NCBI GenBank assembly: GCA_965204415.1
Contig: CBDBEL010000001.1
Span: 496,001-560,000, forward strand
Length of the DNA: 64,000 nt
Reading direction: 5' to 3'
DNA from: Aldehydirespirator sp965204415
GTDB lineage: Bacteria > Actinomycetota > Acidimicrobiia > Acidimicrobiales > Aldehydirespiratoraceae
Below are positions 16,900-25,497 of this stretch, piece after piece. The notes under the pieces were generated by a model that saw only the letters and a program-made list of their open reading frames with translations, made no database searches and was not told where the DNA came from. The position numbers and the translations under genes are program-made. The first letter of the stretch is position 1. The number at the start of each line of letters is the position of its first letter.

Positions 16900-18158
16900 C
16901 AGGCGGCCTGCTCGCCGTCTATGCCCATCAGCTCGTAGTAGTACGACCAGAAGCCCCGGATCGGGATCTCGGTCACCAGGTAGTCGTGGTCCGCGATCTC
17001 GCCCTTGCCGCCGATCTCGACGATGCCGTGCTCGTCCTGCTCGCGCTTGACCGCCCGGTGGACCATCTCGACCGCCTCTCCGTCCTCCATCGAGATCAGC
17101 CCGCCCGGGCCGACCAGGTTGGCCTGGTTGAGGCGGTGCTGGGTCATCTCCTCGTCGTCGTCGGCGTATCCGAAGTAGGTCCAGTACAGCTCCAGCTCGC
17201 CCGGACCGCGGGTCTGGATCTGGCGGGTGCAGAGGCTGTTGGTGATCTGCTGCACGACCATGTTGGGGAAGATCGACAGGATGGTCAGCGACACGTCGTC
17301 GGGATACTCCTTGTCGTACTGCAGCATGGACGGGTCCTCGAGCCGGAACCCCTTGTCGAAGACCTTCTGGGTGCCGGCGAACGCCTCGGCGTCGGCGTCG
17401 TCGTCGCTGGTGCCCATCATCGAGTAGCTGATGTTGTGGCGGTGGCGGTCGTCCATCTTCACCCCGCCACGCTGGGTGGGCCGGTACAGGCCGAAGGTGG
17501 CGTGGAACATGTGCAGCAGCGCCCCGTGGTTCGGGTCGCGCACGTTGTCGTTGTAGAGCTTCCAGTTGCCGAGGATGCGCTGCCGCTGGTAGCCGAGCAG
17601 GCTGATGGGCCGGTTGAACACCCGGTCGAGCTCGGCCCGCACGTTGTCGCCGAGGTAGTCGGCCAGCGGTTCGGTGTCGTCGGAGAACGTCCCGAACAGC
17701 ACGCCCCGGTAGCTCTCCACCCGCATCGACGTGAGCTTCACCGACTTCATGTCGAAGTCCGGCGGCAGCCCGCCCCGGCCCATGTGCCCCTTGGCGAACG
17801 GGACCGCCCGCAACTGGCCCGTGAGGTCGTAGGCCCACTGGTGGTAGAGGCATTGGTGCATGGTTGCGTTGCCCCGGCACTCGCGCTTGAGCATCGAGCC
17901 CCGGTGCATGCAGCGGTTCACGAACGCCGAGACCTTGCCGTCGCGCTGGCGGTTGACGAGCACCGGCGTGTCGCCCACGTAGGTGGTCACGAAGTCGCCG
18001 GTGTCGGGGATCTCGGCCTCCAGGGCCAGGTACGACCAGACCGGGCCCCGGAAGATGCGCTCCTGCTCCTCCACGTAGATGTCCTCGTCGAGGTAGGCGC
18101 CGAACGGGATCCGGCTGAAGTCGTCGGTGGGCCACTCCAGGCTCATCGCGGTTGGCAT
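16899..18158 (-). CDS. Rieske ring-hydroxylating dioxygenase alpha subunit
   Basis: This 419-residue oxygenase large subunit has the Rieske [2Fe-2S] ligands C83/H85 (CMHRG) and C103/H106 (CLYHQW). A catalytic domain has candidate iron ligands in the NDNVRDPNHG...HMFHATF stretch near 210-230. Length and layout match benzoate/biphenyl-type alpha subunits. The start at 18158 has AAAGGAG eight bases upstream. It follows a related Rieske gene at 18199 and precedes a beta subunit. No ferredoxin reductase is adjacent. It should dihydroxylate an aromatic ring; the substrate is unknown. Confidence 0.9.
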   Translation of the reverse strand: MPTAMSLEWPTDDFSRIPFGAYLDEDIYVEEQERIFRGPVWSYLALEAEIPDTGDFVTTYVGDTPVLVNRQRDGKVSAFVNRCMHRGSMLKRECRGNATMHQCLYHQWAYDLTGQLRAVPFAKGHMGRGGLPPDFDMKSVKLTSMRVESYRGVLFGTFSDDTEPLADYLGDNVRAELDRVFNRPISLLGYQRQRILGNWKLYNDNVRDPNHGALLHMFHATFGLYRPTQRGGVKMDDRHRHNISYSMMGTSDDDADAEAFAGTQKVFDKGFRLEDPSMLQYDKEYPDDVSLTILSIFPNMVVQQITNSLCTRQIQTRGPGELELYWTYFGYADDDEEMTQHRLNQANLVGPGGLISMEDGEAVEMVHRAVKREQDEHGIVEIGGKGEIADHDYLVTEIPIRGFWSYYYELMGIDGEQAA

Positions 18159-18198
18159 GGCACGCGCTCCTTTCTCGTGTGCGCTGCGGGTCGAGCCC

Positions 18199-19167
18199 TC
18201 AGGCGTACTCGGCGCCGGCGACCGCGGCGAGGCGGCGCCGGTATTCGAGGGCGGGCTCGTCGGCCACTCTGAGGTGCAGTTCGGCGGTGATGTCCAGCGG
18301 CAGCATCTCGGGCCGCTGGTTCTCGACGATGTGGCGGTCCTGCTCGATGACCTTCTGGTGGAAGGCGGCCACCTCCTCGTCGGTCTGGTCCCGGCGGCCC
18401 TTGATGCCGACGTACTCCCAGAAACGGACCTGCTTGAGCGAGACCGGCTGGTTGGCGATGAACACCACCGTGCTCTGGGACTCGGCGGTTATCAGCAGGC
18501 GCCAGCTGAAGGGGATCTCCACCCACGTCTTCTGGGTGACCAGCTCGTCGGCGTCGCCGAACATGGCCTCGTCCACGTCGTGGCGCCGGGCCGAGAAGGC
18601 GTAGCCCCGGTCGGTCTCCTCCATGTCGAAGGGGGCGATGACGGTGGCCGACGGGTCGGCCAGCAGGCCCGGATGGACGATCGGCAGGTGGGACGTGTCG
18701 ATGGCGTTCTCCACGAAGCGGGCCGCGCTGGCGCTCCAGGTCCACTCGCCCGGCCTGATCATGTGGAACCCGTCGTCGTAGTACTCGGGGAACTCCGGCA
18801 CCGGAGCGACCGGATCCTCCAGCGCCACGTAGACGAGCCCGTAGTGCTCGGCGGTCCGGTACGACGGCACCCTCGCCTGCGACGGTATCCGCTGGCGGTC
18901 GGGCGGCTGGGACGGGATGTGAACGCACCGGCCGCTCGTGTCGTAGGTCCAGCCGTGGTAGGGGCACACGATGCACCCCTCGGCGTTCACCGACCCCAGC
19001 GACAGGGGCGTGCCCCGGTGGATGCACAGGTCCTGCAGGGCGTGGACCTCGCCGCCGGAGCGGAACACCACCAGCTGCTCGTCCAGCAGGGTGGTCTTGA
19101 TGGGGCCGCTGTCGAGTTCCTCAACGGCGGCCACCGGATGCCAGTACTGGCGCAGCGCGTTACTCAT
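18199..19167 (-). CDS. Rieske [2Fe-2S] oxygenase, alpha-only type
   Basis: This 322-residue alpha-type oxygenase carries Rieske ligands C48/H50 (CIHRG) and C68/H71 (CPYHGW) near the N-terminus and a C-terminal iron domain with ENAIDTSHLP and following His residues. The short N-terminal start (ALRQYWHPVAAVEEL) resembles VanA/phthalate-type single-component oxygenases. It is about as similar to the gene at 28238 as a paralogue would be, with the same YWHPVA start and a similar C-terminal ELHLRVADEPALEY-type end. It is first in the operon, preceded by a TATAGT -10 and a palindromic site, and lies 41 bases before the dioxygenase alpha gene. Confidence 0.9.
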   Translation of the reverse strand: MSNALRQYWHPVAAVEELDSGPIKTTLLDEQLVVFRSGGEVHALQDLCIHRGTPLSLGSVNAEGCIVCPYHGWTYDTSGRCVHIPSQPPDRQRIPSQARVPSYRTAEHYGLVYVALEDPVAPVPEFPEYYDDGFHMIRPGEWTWSASAARFVENAIDTSHLPIVHPGLLADPSATVIAPFDMEETDRGYAFSARRHDVDEAMFGDADELVTQKTWVEIPFSWRLLITAESQSTVVFIANQPVSLKQVRFWEYVGIKGRRDQTDEEVAAFHQKVIEQDRHIVENQRPEMLPLDITAELHLRVADEPALEYRRRLAAVAGAEYA

Positions 19168-19204
19168 GGCCTCTCCCCCAATCGGCTCGAATCGGGACGG
19201 TGCA

Positions 19205-19218
19205 ACTATATGTCAGAC
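19205..19218 (-). promoter_or_regulatory. -10 element with adjacent GTCTGACA operator-like site
   Basis: On the minus strand TATAGT (19205-19210) is directly preceded by GTCTGACA (19211-19218), about 40 bases before the 19167 gene. GTCTGACA matches the core of FadR/VanR-type GntR operators. The same core in a fuller palindrome is at 22151-22159. Confidence 0.4.
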
Positions 19219-19258
19219 CCTTGCAGCGGTGACCATGCCGCCACCGACCGGAGTCGCC

Positions 19259-20245
19259 TCAGCCGGTGGTCTCTAGTCCAGCGATCTCGGCCACGGCCGC
19301 GATGGTCGGGCGAGGATCCGCGGCCATAGGCCCGAGATTGACGGTGTCGATCCCGGCCGACTCGAGCCAGGCCAGCTTGTCCTCGGCGTACTTGCGGCCG
19401 CCGGCGAAGGCCACCTGCTGCACGACCGGGCCGGGCACGGCGGCGGCGGCCCGGCGAGCCTCCTGGAACTCGCGGCCGCTGTAGTTGGCGTCGATCTCCC
19501 CGATCAGATCATCGGGCATGCCCGCAGCCCGCGCCGCCGGCGGCGACGCCTTGGCCAACCACGCCACGATGGCGCGAGCCGACTCGATGGCGGCCGGCTC
19601 GTCGTCGTCGACCGCCCCGTAGAGGCAGCAGGCGGTCTCGAAGCGGTCCACGGTGCTGTCACCCCGCCCCCGCCGGAGGTGTTCGAGGGCTCGCCGCAGC
19701 GGCTCCGGCGAGAGCCCCACCAGCATGAGGACGCCGTCAGCGTGCCGGCCCGCGGTCTCGAGCGTGCGGGGACCCGATGCCGACACGAAGATCGGGATGG
19801 GGCCTGCGGCTGACCGCAGGTGCGATCCCACCAGCCGCTGCCGCCCGATCCGGGCGTCCACGGTCTCGCCCCGCCACAGCCGCCGCATGGCGTCCATGTG
19901 CTCCACGAGGGTCGACAGCTTGGCCCTGGAGAAGCCCAGCTCGATCAACGGCCTCTCGCCTACCCCTGTCCCGCAGGCCACCCGGCCGCCGCCGAGCTGG
20001 TGGAGCGAGCGGAAGACGTTGGCGGTGATGCCGGTGTGGCGGGTCAGCGGGTTCGTGACCGACGTGCCGACCCTGAGGCGGGAAGTGGCCTTCAGGGCCA
20101 GCGTGGCGTACACGTAGGCGTCGCCGCAGTGCAGAGACGAGTCGCCGACCCAGAGGTCGTGGTAGCCGAGCCGCTCGATCCAGCGGACCAGCTCCACGAA
20201 CTCCGCCGGTTCGGCGACCGCCTGCAGCGTCACCCCGTATCTCAC
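19259..20245 (-). CDS. LLM class F420-dependent oxidoreductase
   Basis: This 328-residue luciferase-like (TIM barrel) protein begins MRYGVTLQAVAEPAEFVELV and carries the typical LWVGDSSLH, RLRVGTSVTNP and GRVACGTGVGERP patterns of F420-dependent members. The expected reaction is hydride transfer using reduced F420, for example dehydrogenation or reduction of a catabolic intermediate. It is transcribed in the same direction as the cupin upstream and as the Rieske genes downstream, with a 91-base gap before the latter. The substrate cannot be assigned. Confidence 0.85.
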   Translation of the reverse strand: MRYGVTLQAVAEPAEFVELVRWIERLGYHDLWVGDSSLHCGDAYVYATLALKATSRLRVGTSVTNPLTRHTGITANVFRSLHQLGGGRVACGTGVGERPLIELGFSRAKLSTLVEHMDAMRRLWRGETVDARIGRQRLVGSHLRSAAGPIPIFVSASGPRTLETAGRHADGVLMLVGLSPEPLRRALEHLRRGRGDSTVDRFETACCLYGAVDDDEPAAIESARAIVAWLAKASPPAARAAGMPDDLIGEIDANYSGREFQEARRAAAAVPGPVVQQVAFAGGRKYAEDKLAWLESAGIDTVNLGPMAADPRPTIAAVAEIAGLETTG

Positions 20246-20305
20246 CGCTGGATCCTGGCCGTGCCAGTGACGGTGACGGTCACGCTGCTTGCGCGGCTGC
20301 GGTGG

Positions 20306-20704
20306 CTATTCGGGAGTGGGCGAGAAGCCGTACACCAGCATGCCGGGCACGTCGCCCACGCACTCGAGTTGGTACTGCCAGCCGGCCGGAAGGTAGACCG
20401 CGTCGTTGGGGCCGAACTCCAGGACGCCTTCGTCCCACTCGAGGCGGAAGTTGCCGTGGAGGATGAAGTAGACCTCCTCCAGGTAGCCGTAGTGGTGGTC
20501 GTTGGGCTCCAGTTCGTCGTCGGCCTGCGTTGACCAGCGGTTGGTCTTCTCGCCGGGCTGCACCCAGGCCACGCCCAGCAGCATGTTGGACCCGCAGCGG
20601 GCGTTGGTGATCATCCTGGCGATGCGGACCTTGGTCGGAGCGTCCTCGGGTGCTCTAACCTCTACCGACGACAGAGGCACGACTTGGGGCTTGTTCTTGG
20701 CCAC
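20306..20704 (-). CDS. cupin domain protein
   Basis: This 132-residue single-domain cupin has the histidine-rich motif EPNDHHYGYLEEVYFILHG (His and Glu as candidate metal ligands) and a second motif LEFGPNDAVYLPAGWQYQLE. Such small cupins are often sugar-lactone or ring-fission type metalloproteins or small-molecule sensors. GTG at 20704 is preceded by TACACT at leaderless spacing and lies 64 bases from the divergent hydrolase gene. It is followed by the F420 oxidoreductase gene in the same direction. The function is unknown. Confidence 0.8.
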   Translation of the reverse strand: MAKNKPQVVPLSSVEVRAPEDAPTKVRIARMITNARCGSNMLLGVAWVQPGEKTNRWSTQADDELEPNDHHYGYLEEVYFILHGNFRLEWDEGVLEFGPNDAVYLPAGWQYQLECVGDVPGMLVYGFSPTPE

Positions 20705-20710
20705 GCCGGG

Positions 20711-20716
20711 AGTGTA
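20711..20716 (-). promoter_or_regulatory. leaderless -10 element (TACACT)
   Basis: TACACT stands six bases before the GTG start of the cupin gene, without a Shine-Dalgarno sequence. Confidence 0.4.
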
Positions 20717-20768
20717 TGACCCTGTCGCCGCGGGCGCAGGATCCGCGCCGACCGTCGGGAGGCCGCAC

Positions 20769-21587
20769 GTGACCGGACCGAGGATCTCAGCAGAGACCGC
20801 CGGGGTGGCCTACGACGAGGCCGGGCAGGGTCCGGCGGTGGTCTTCAGCCACGGATCCATGATGGACCGAACGATGTTCGAGCCGCAGATGGCTGCCCTC
20901 CGTGGCAGCTACCGGGTCGTGGCCTTCGACCACCGGGCCCGAGGCCCTCGCTGGGAAGGCCCCTACAGCCTCTATGACCTTGCCTACGACTGTGTCCGGC
21001 TGCTGGACAGCCTCCAGATCGAGCGCTGCGTGATCGCCGGCATGTCGATGGGCGGCTGGATGGCGCTGCGGGTCGTGCTGGGCCATCCCGACCGCATCGA
21101 CGGGCTGGTCCTCATCGCCAGCAGCGGCCTCAGCTACTCGGAGGCCGACCAGTCCCGCTGGGAGCAGCACTACCGTCCCTTGCTGAGCGCCCCGCGGGTC
21201 GGCCGCGAGTTCGCGCTCGAAGAGGCGCGGATCTGCTTCTCGGACTCGACCCGCCGCAACCAGCCCGAGATGGTCAGTCGCTGGGTGGAGCGCTGGGCCG
21301 GCTACCGCGGCGCCGCCGTGTACCACGAGGTGTGCTCCTGGCTCATGCAGGACGACATCCGCGAACGTCTGGCCACCATCGACGTGCCGGCGGTGGCCAT
21401 CCACGGCCTCGCCGACGAGGCCATCGGGATCGACGACGCCCGCGCCACGGTCGCGGCGATCCCGTCGGCTTCGCTGGTCCCGATACCGGACGCGGGCCAC
21501 ACCGTGAATCTTGAGAGTCCCGGCGAGGTCAACCAGGCGCTGCTGGCCTTTCTGGCCGACGTCTACGGGACCCCGGCTAGAGGCTGA
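20769..21587 (+). CDS. alpha/beta hydrolase
   Basis: This 272-residue hydrolase has the oxyanion FSHGSMMDRTMF, nucleophile elbow GMSMGG (catalytic Ser), an Asp in GLADEAIGID and catalytic His in DAGHTVNLE. It resembles 3-oxoadipate-enol-lactonase and related serine hydrolases. The frame extends upstream, but GTG at 20769 has GGGAGG six bases before it. It is divergent from the cupin and LLM genes and convergent with the PPOX gene. A role in hydrolysing a ring-cleavage product is plausible but unproven. Confidence 0.86.
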   Translation: MTGPRISAETAGVAYDEAGQGPAVVFSHGSMMDRTMFEPQMAALRGSYRVVAFDHRARGPRWEGPYSLYDLAYDCVRLLDSLQIERCVIAGMSMGGWMALRVVLGHPDRIDGLVLIASSGLSYSEADQSRWEQHYRPLLSAPRVGREFALEEARICFSDSTRRNQPEMVSRWVERWAGYRGAAVYHEVCSWLMQDDIRERLATIDVPAVAIHGLADEAIGIDDARATVAAIPSASLVPIPDAGHTVNLESPGEVNQALLAFLADVYGTPARG

Positions 21588-21606
21588 ACCTCCGACTCGC
21601 GGCCCC

Positions 21607-21670
21607 GCTCAACGCGCCGGCGCGGCACTACGGACCCGCTGCAGCGGTTCGGCTCAACGCTCCGGCGCGG
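21607..21670 (-). repeat. duplicated stop-codon region (19 bp, two copies)
   Basis: Copies 21607-21625 and 21652-21670 match at 18 of 19 positions, 45 bases apart. The right copy contains the stop codon of the PPOX gene, so the 3' end of the gene has been duplicated downstream. Confidence 0.7.
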
Positions 21671-22160
21671 TGGCCGGGCTCGCCCACGTCAGCCACCGCT
21701 CGGGATCGAGGGTGACGATGGCCCGGTCCTCGGCCCACACGATCGACTCGTCGGTGGGACGGTAGCGCCCCAGGACCGCCTCCGTCGTGGCCCGCACGAA
21801 GGCCTCGTCGTCGTCCATCGTCGTGATGGCGGCCCGCCCGAAGGCCACCGCGCCTACCGTCCCGCGGCCCGAACCGTCGCGCTCGAGGTCCTCGCCGACG
21901 CAGAAGGTCGCCCGGGCGTCGCGCCTGAGGTTGTCCAGGTGCAGCCGGCTGGCGCCCAGGGAGAACAAGAGCACCGGTTCTTGCCACAGGAACCACATCG
22001 GCGTGAGATGAGGCCAGCCGTCGTCGCGAAGAGTGGCCAGGCGGCCGTCGTGGCGCCGACCGAGGAAGGCGTCCAGCGCTTCGGCGCTCAGCGCATTGGC
22101 CTCAGTAGCCGTTGTGTAGTCCAGTTGCGACCACGTTCGAGATGTCCTTCTGTCAGACAA
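21654..22160 (-). CDS. PPOX/F420-binding split-barrel family protein
   Basis: This 168-residue split beta-barrel protein of the pyridoxamine 5'-phosphate-oxidase-like family has the DGRLATLRDDGWPHLTPMWF strand pair and RATFCVGE and DPERWLTW segments of FMN- or F420-dependent reductases. The 22160 start is TTG and overlaps the palindromic GTCTGACA site, so the true start may be further in. It is divergent from the ABC importer operon and convergent with a hydrolase gene. Either cofactor is possible; the nearby F420-dependent oxidoreductase makes F420 attractive. Confidence 0.78.
   Translation of the reverse strand: MSDRRTSRTWSQLDYTTATEANALSAEALDAFLGRRHDGRLATLRDDGWPHLTPMWFLWQEPVLLFSLGASRLHLDNLRRDARATFCVGEDLERDGSGRGTVGAVAFGRAAITTMDDDEAFVRATTEAVLGRYRPTDESIVWAEDRAIVTLDPERWLTWASPATAPER
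22151..22159 (+). promoter_or_regulatory. palindromic TGTCAGACA operator candidate
   Basis: TGTCAGACA is a perfect 9-base palindrome with extended similarity to TTGTCTGACAA-type GntR operators on the minus strand. It lies between the PPOX gene and the importer operon and shares the GTCTGACA core with the 19211-19218 site. Confidence 0.35.
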
Positions 22161-22260
22161 TTTCGCTCCGAACTAGCTAGACGCCCGATTTGGTGCAACG
22201 CTATGGGCTGACCGATGTCATCTGGGTCCACTCGACCCGGTACCTGGAAGGAGACAAACA

Positions 22261-23502
22261 GTGAAGCGCGTACTCGTGGCGCTGCTCGCGGTCGGCCTCG
22301 TGGCCGCCGCAGCTTGCAGCGGAGACGATTCAGCGGATGAGGGGCCCGTCAAGATGGGCTTCCTCAACGGGCAGTCCGGGGACTACGGCCCCTGGGGCCA
22401 CTGGGCCCTGGCCGCGGCCGAAGTCGCCGTCGAGGAGCTCAACGCGGGCGGCGGTGTGCTGGGCCGCGACGTCGAGCTGGTCGTGGAGGACAACGGATCC
22501 ACGCCTGAGGGCGCGGTGTCGGGCTTCGCCGAGCTGACCGAGGTCGACGGCATCCACGCGCTGGGCGGCATCGAGTCCGACGGGATGATCGCCATCTTCG
22601 ACACAGTGCACGAATTGCAGATCCCGACGATCTGCAGCACCTGCGGCACCACCGAACTCGACAACACCGGTGGCGAGATGGTGTTCCGCATCATCCCCTC
22701 CGACACCGACAACGGCATCGTCGGCGCCCAGGTGGCCCGCGACGAGGGCTACCGCAACGTGGCCATGCTGGTCGAGCTGAGCGAGGGCACCGAGAGTCCC
22801 GCCAATGTGTTCAAGGCCGTGTTCACCGAGCAGATGGGCGGCAGCATCACCGAGGACGTCCGCTTCAACGCCGGGGAGACCACCTACGCGGCCCAGGTCG
22901 CTCAGGCCTTCGAGTCGAACCCCGACGCGGTCTACATCGCGGCCGGCTTCGAGACGGGCGTGCCGCTGCTCAACGAGTGGCAGCGCCGCGGCTATGACGA
23001 CATACCCCTGATCCTGACGACGGACCTTCTAAGCCCCGAGATCGCCGAGATCGTCAGCGGCGTGGAGGGCGCGTCGGCCATCGTCGGCGCCACCGCCTAC
23101 GACACGGAGAACAACCCGGCCTGGGACGCCTACGTGCCCCGGTTCGAGGCGAAGATCGGCGACCCGCCCGAGATCGCCTTCTACGACGCCTGGCAGTACG
23201 ACCAGTACATCGTCCTGGGCCTGGCCATGGCGAAGGCCGGCACCACCGACGGCGCCGCGGTCGCTGCCGCGGTCCTCGAGATCGCCAACCCGCCCGGCAA
23301 GGAGGTCTTCAGCTACGCCGAAGGTCTGGCCGAGCTCGACGCCGGCAACGACATCGACTACCACGGCACGACTTCCAACATGAACCTCAACAGCGTGGGC
23401 AACCTGCTGTCGCCGGTGATGGCAGTGATCCACGTCGAGGACGGGGACTGGGCCGTACGGGAGAACATCGAGCTCGACCCGTCTCTGGTCAAGCCGTCCT
23501 GA
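22261..23502 (+). CDS. livK: branched-chain-type ABC importer substrate-binding lipoprotein
   Basis: This 413-residue periplasmic-type binding protein is predicted to be lipidated. It has a signal peptide of about 18 residues ending in AAAC, with Cys at 19 followed by SGDDSA. The mature part shows the two-domain leucine-binding-protein fold with GFLNGQSGDYGPWG near 33. GTG at 22261 has a strong GGAAGGAG site seven bases upstream. It heads the operon encoding LivH, LivM, LivG and LivF. The ligand cannot be read; from neighbouring catabolic genes it may be an aromatic, amide or N-heterocyclic compound and not an amino acid. Confidence 0.9.
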   Translation: MKRVLVALLAVGLVAAAACSGDDSADEGPVKMGFLNGQSGDYGPWGHWALAAAEVAVEELNAGGGVLGRDVELVVEDNGSTPEGAVSGFAELTEVDGIHALGGIESDGMIAIFDTVHELQIPTICSTCGTTELDNTGGEMVFRIIPSDTDNGIVGAQVARDEGYRNVAMLVELSEGTESPANVFKAVFTEQMGGSITEDVRFNAGETTYAAQVAQAFESNPDAVYIAAGFETGVPLLNEWQRRGYDDIPLILTTDLLSPEIAEIVSGVEGASAIVGATAYDTENNPAWDAYVPRFEAKIGDPPEIAFYDAWQYDQYIVLGLAMAKAGTTDGAAVAAAVLEIANPPGKEVFSYAEGLAELDAGNDIDYHGTTSNMNLNSVGNLLSPVMAVIHVEDGDWAVRENIELDPSLVKPS

Positions 23503-23523
23503 GCCTGACGCGAGCCTGACTGC

Positions 23524-23554
23524 GGCGACCGGCCCGGGCCCCGGGCCGGTCGCC
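23524..23554 (+). terminator. 15-bp perfect hairpin between binding protein and permease genes
   Basis: A perfect inverted repeat (arms 23524-23538 and 23540-23554, GC-rich) lies between the livK stop and the livH start. No T-run follows, so it more likely pauses transcription or protects the livK message than fully terminates. The stop region of livK just before it is also duplicated (gagcctgac twice). Confidence 0.6.
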
Positions 23555-23579
23555 AAGGTCACTCCGCGGGGAGTCTGCC

Positions 23580-24449
23580 GTGCAAAACGTCGTCTTCGGG
23601 ATCGTCACCGGCAGCATCCTGGCCGTGGCGACCCTCGGCTTCGCGCTGGTACGCCAGACCGAGAACTTCCTCAACGTCGCCCACGCCCAGATGATGGCGC
23701 TGGGCGCCTTCGTCGGCGTCGTGCTGGTGGACACCTACGGGATGAACATCTTCCTGGCCGGCGCCATCACCGTGGTCGGGCTGGGCGCGTTGGGCGTTGT
23801 TCTGTCCGCGGTCTTCTTCCAGCCGGTGCGCCACCAGGGCGGCACCGTCCTGCTGTTCACCTCCATCGGCCTGGCGCTGATGATGTACGCCGCGATCCTC
23901 GCGCTGTTCGGCACGCAGGCCCGGTTCTACCCCGACGTGTCGGGCAGCCTCCACCGCTTCGCCGGCATCGGCATCGCCACCAACGAGCTGGTGATCATCG
24001 GGCTGGCATTCGGCAGCATCGCCGCGCTCCAGCTCTTCCTCAACTCCACCGGGCTGGGCCGGGCCATCCGGGCGGTGGCCAGCAACGACGACCTGGCCCG
24101 GGTGAGGGGCGTGCCGGTGCGCACCGTGTCCAACACGATCTGGTTCATCAGCTCAGCGTTCGGCGCCATGGCCGGGGTCATGCTGGGCGTGCTGGGCGCG
24201 GTCAACACCGAGATCGGCTGGCACAACATCCTGATCGTGCTGGCGGCTGCGGTGCTGGGCGGGCTGCGCAGCATCACCGGGGTGATCCTGGCCGGGCTGC
24301 TGCTGGGGATCATGATGGACGTCTCCGCGCTTATCATCCCCACCGCCTACCGGCCGGTGGTGGCCTTCGGCGTGCTGGTGGCGGTGCTGATACTGCGGCC
24401 CGAGGGGATCCTGTCCATCCAGCGCCGCAAGGACGCGGTGGTCGCATGA
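23580..24449 (+). CDS. livH: branched-chain-type ABC importer permease LivH
   Basis: This 289-residue multi-pass membrane protein has about eight hydrophobic helices and starts MQNVVFGIVTGSILAVATLG, as LivH permeases do. The conserved loop RAIRAVASNDDLARVRGV near 160 is the cytoplasmic coupling region that contacts the ATPase. The start is GTG at 23580, preceded by GGGGAG. It pairs with LivM as a heterodimeric channel. The stop overlaps a mini-ORF leading to livM. Confidence 0.88.
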   Translation: MQNVVFGIVTGSILAVATLGFALVRQTENFLNVAHAQMMALGAFVGVVLVDTYGMNIFLAGAITVVGLGALGVVLSAVFFQPVRHQGGTVLLFTSIGLALMMYAAILALFGTQARFYPDVSGSLHRFAGIGIATNELVIIGLAFGSIAALQLFLNSTGLGRAIRAVASNDDLARVRGVPVRTVSNTIWFISSAFGAMAGVMLGVLGAVNTEIGWHNILIVLAAAVLGGLRSITGVILAGLLLGIMMDVSALIIPTAYRPVVAFGVLVAVLILRPEGILSIQRRKDAVVA

Positions 24450-24484
24450 CCGCCACGATCACCCGGGAGGCGGCGGCACCATGA
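24446..24484 (+). other. bridging mini-ORF between livH and livM
   Basis: This 12-codon ORF (MTATITREAAAP) starts at an ATGA overlap with the livH stop and ends at an ATGA overlap with the livM start. Its GGGAGG is the ribosome-binding site of livM. Unlike other junction mini-ORFs it shows no clear copy of the flanking termini, so it may be a chance ORF. Confidence 0.5.
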
Positions 24485-25488
24485 CCAATCCCATCTTCTG
24501 GGTGGGCGTGCTGACGCTGGCCATGATCTACGCCAGCCTGGCCATGGCCCTCAACGTCGAGTCGGGCTGGGGAGGGATGTGGGACCTCGGCATCGCCGGG
24601 CTGCTGGCCGCGGGCAGCTACTGCTACGTCATCCTCACCGCCGACCCGGATCTCGGCATGCGGTTCGCGCCCGGACTGTCGATGTGGGTGGCATGGCCGC
24701 TGTCGGCGCTGTTCACCGGTCTGGTGGCCTTCGCCATCGGCGCGCCCGCGCTCCGGTTGAGGCGCGAGTACTTCCTCATCACAACGCTGGCCTTCGCGGA
24801 GATCATCCGCCAACTGGTGGTCATCCAGGCCGACCTGACCCGGGGCACGTTGGGGGTGCCCAACATCAACCGCCCCTTCGACAGCTTCGTGACCGGACGC
24901 GACTACAACTACGTCCTGCTCGGCATCGCGGTGGCGGCCGCGGCCGTCATGTACGTCGTCACCCGCCAGATCGGGATCTCCCCGTTCGGCCGGACGCTGC
25001 GGGCCGCCCGCGACAACGAGGCGGTGGCCCTCGCATTGGGCAAGCGGGTCAACCGGATGAGGATCAAGACGTTCATACTGGCCGGAGTCCTCATCGGGGC
25101 CACCGCGCCGGTGTACCTCTTCTACATCCGGGCCGTCTCGCCGCAGCTGTTCGCGCCGGGGATCACCTTCACGGTATGGACCGCGCTGGTCATCGGCGGC
25201 CTGGGCAGCATCAGGGGCGGCCTCGCCGGCGCGCTCGTGCTTATCGTGTTCACCGAAGCCGTCGGCCTCATCGAGGTCGACCCCGCCCACATCAACATCC
25301 TGGTCGCCATCGAGCCCTTCCTGGTGGGCCTGCTGCTGGTGCTGGTGCTTCGTTTCCGTCCGGACGGGCTGTTCTCGGAACGAAGTTCCTTCGGGGCGGC
25401 CGACCGCGCCGCCGATGCCTCCGCCGCGGCCGGCGCGCGCCCGCGCGGCGCGCGCCCGGCCGGAGCGGCGCCGGCTGCGGGCAGTTAG
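24481..25488 (+). CDS. livM: branched-chain-type ABC importer permease LivM
   Basis: This 335-residue permease has the LivM layout with about nine membrane helices, the PALRLRREYFLITTLAFAEI segment and the coupling motif PFGRTLRAARDNEAVALALG near 180. The last 35 residues form a low-complexity Ala/Arg/Pro tail (AADASAAAGARPRGARPAG), probably cytoplasmic and of unknown purpose. The ATG start at 24481 has GGGAGG upstream. It works with LivH. Confidence 0.88.
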   Translation: MTNPIFWVGVLTLAMIYASLAMALNVESGWGGMWDLGIAGLLAAGSYCYVILTADPDLGMRFAPGLSMWVAWPLSALFTGLVAFAIGAPALRLRREYFLITTLAFAEIIRQLVVIQADLTRGTLGVPNINRPFDSFVTGRDYNYVLLGIAVAAAAVMYVVTRQIGISPFGRTLRAARDNEAVALALGKRVNRMRIKTFILAGVLIGATAPVYLFYIRAVSPQLFAPGITFTVWTALVIGGLGSIRGGLAGALVLIVFTEAVGLIEVDPAHINILVAIEPFLVGLLLVLVLRFRPDGLFSERSSFGAADRAADASAAAGARPRGARPAGAAPAAGS

Positions 25489-25497
25489 GGGCGCGGC

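Noticed and set aside
24446..24484. Junction duplication at livH-livM
   Set aside because: The mini-ORF bridges the genes but does not copy their ends, so it is listed only as a possible chance ORF.
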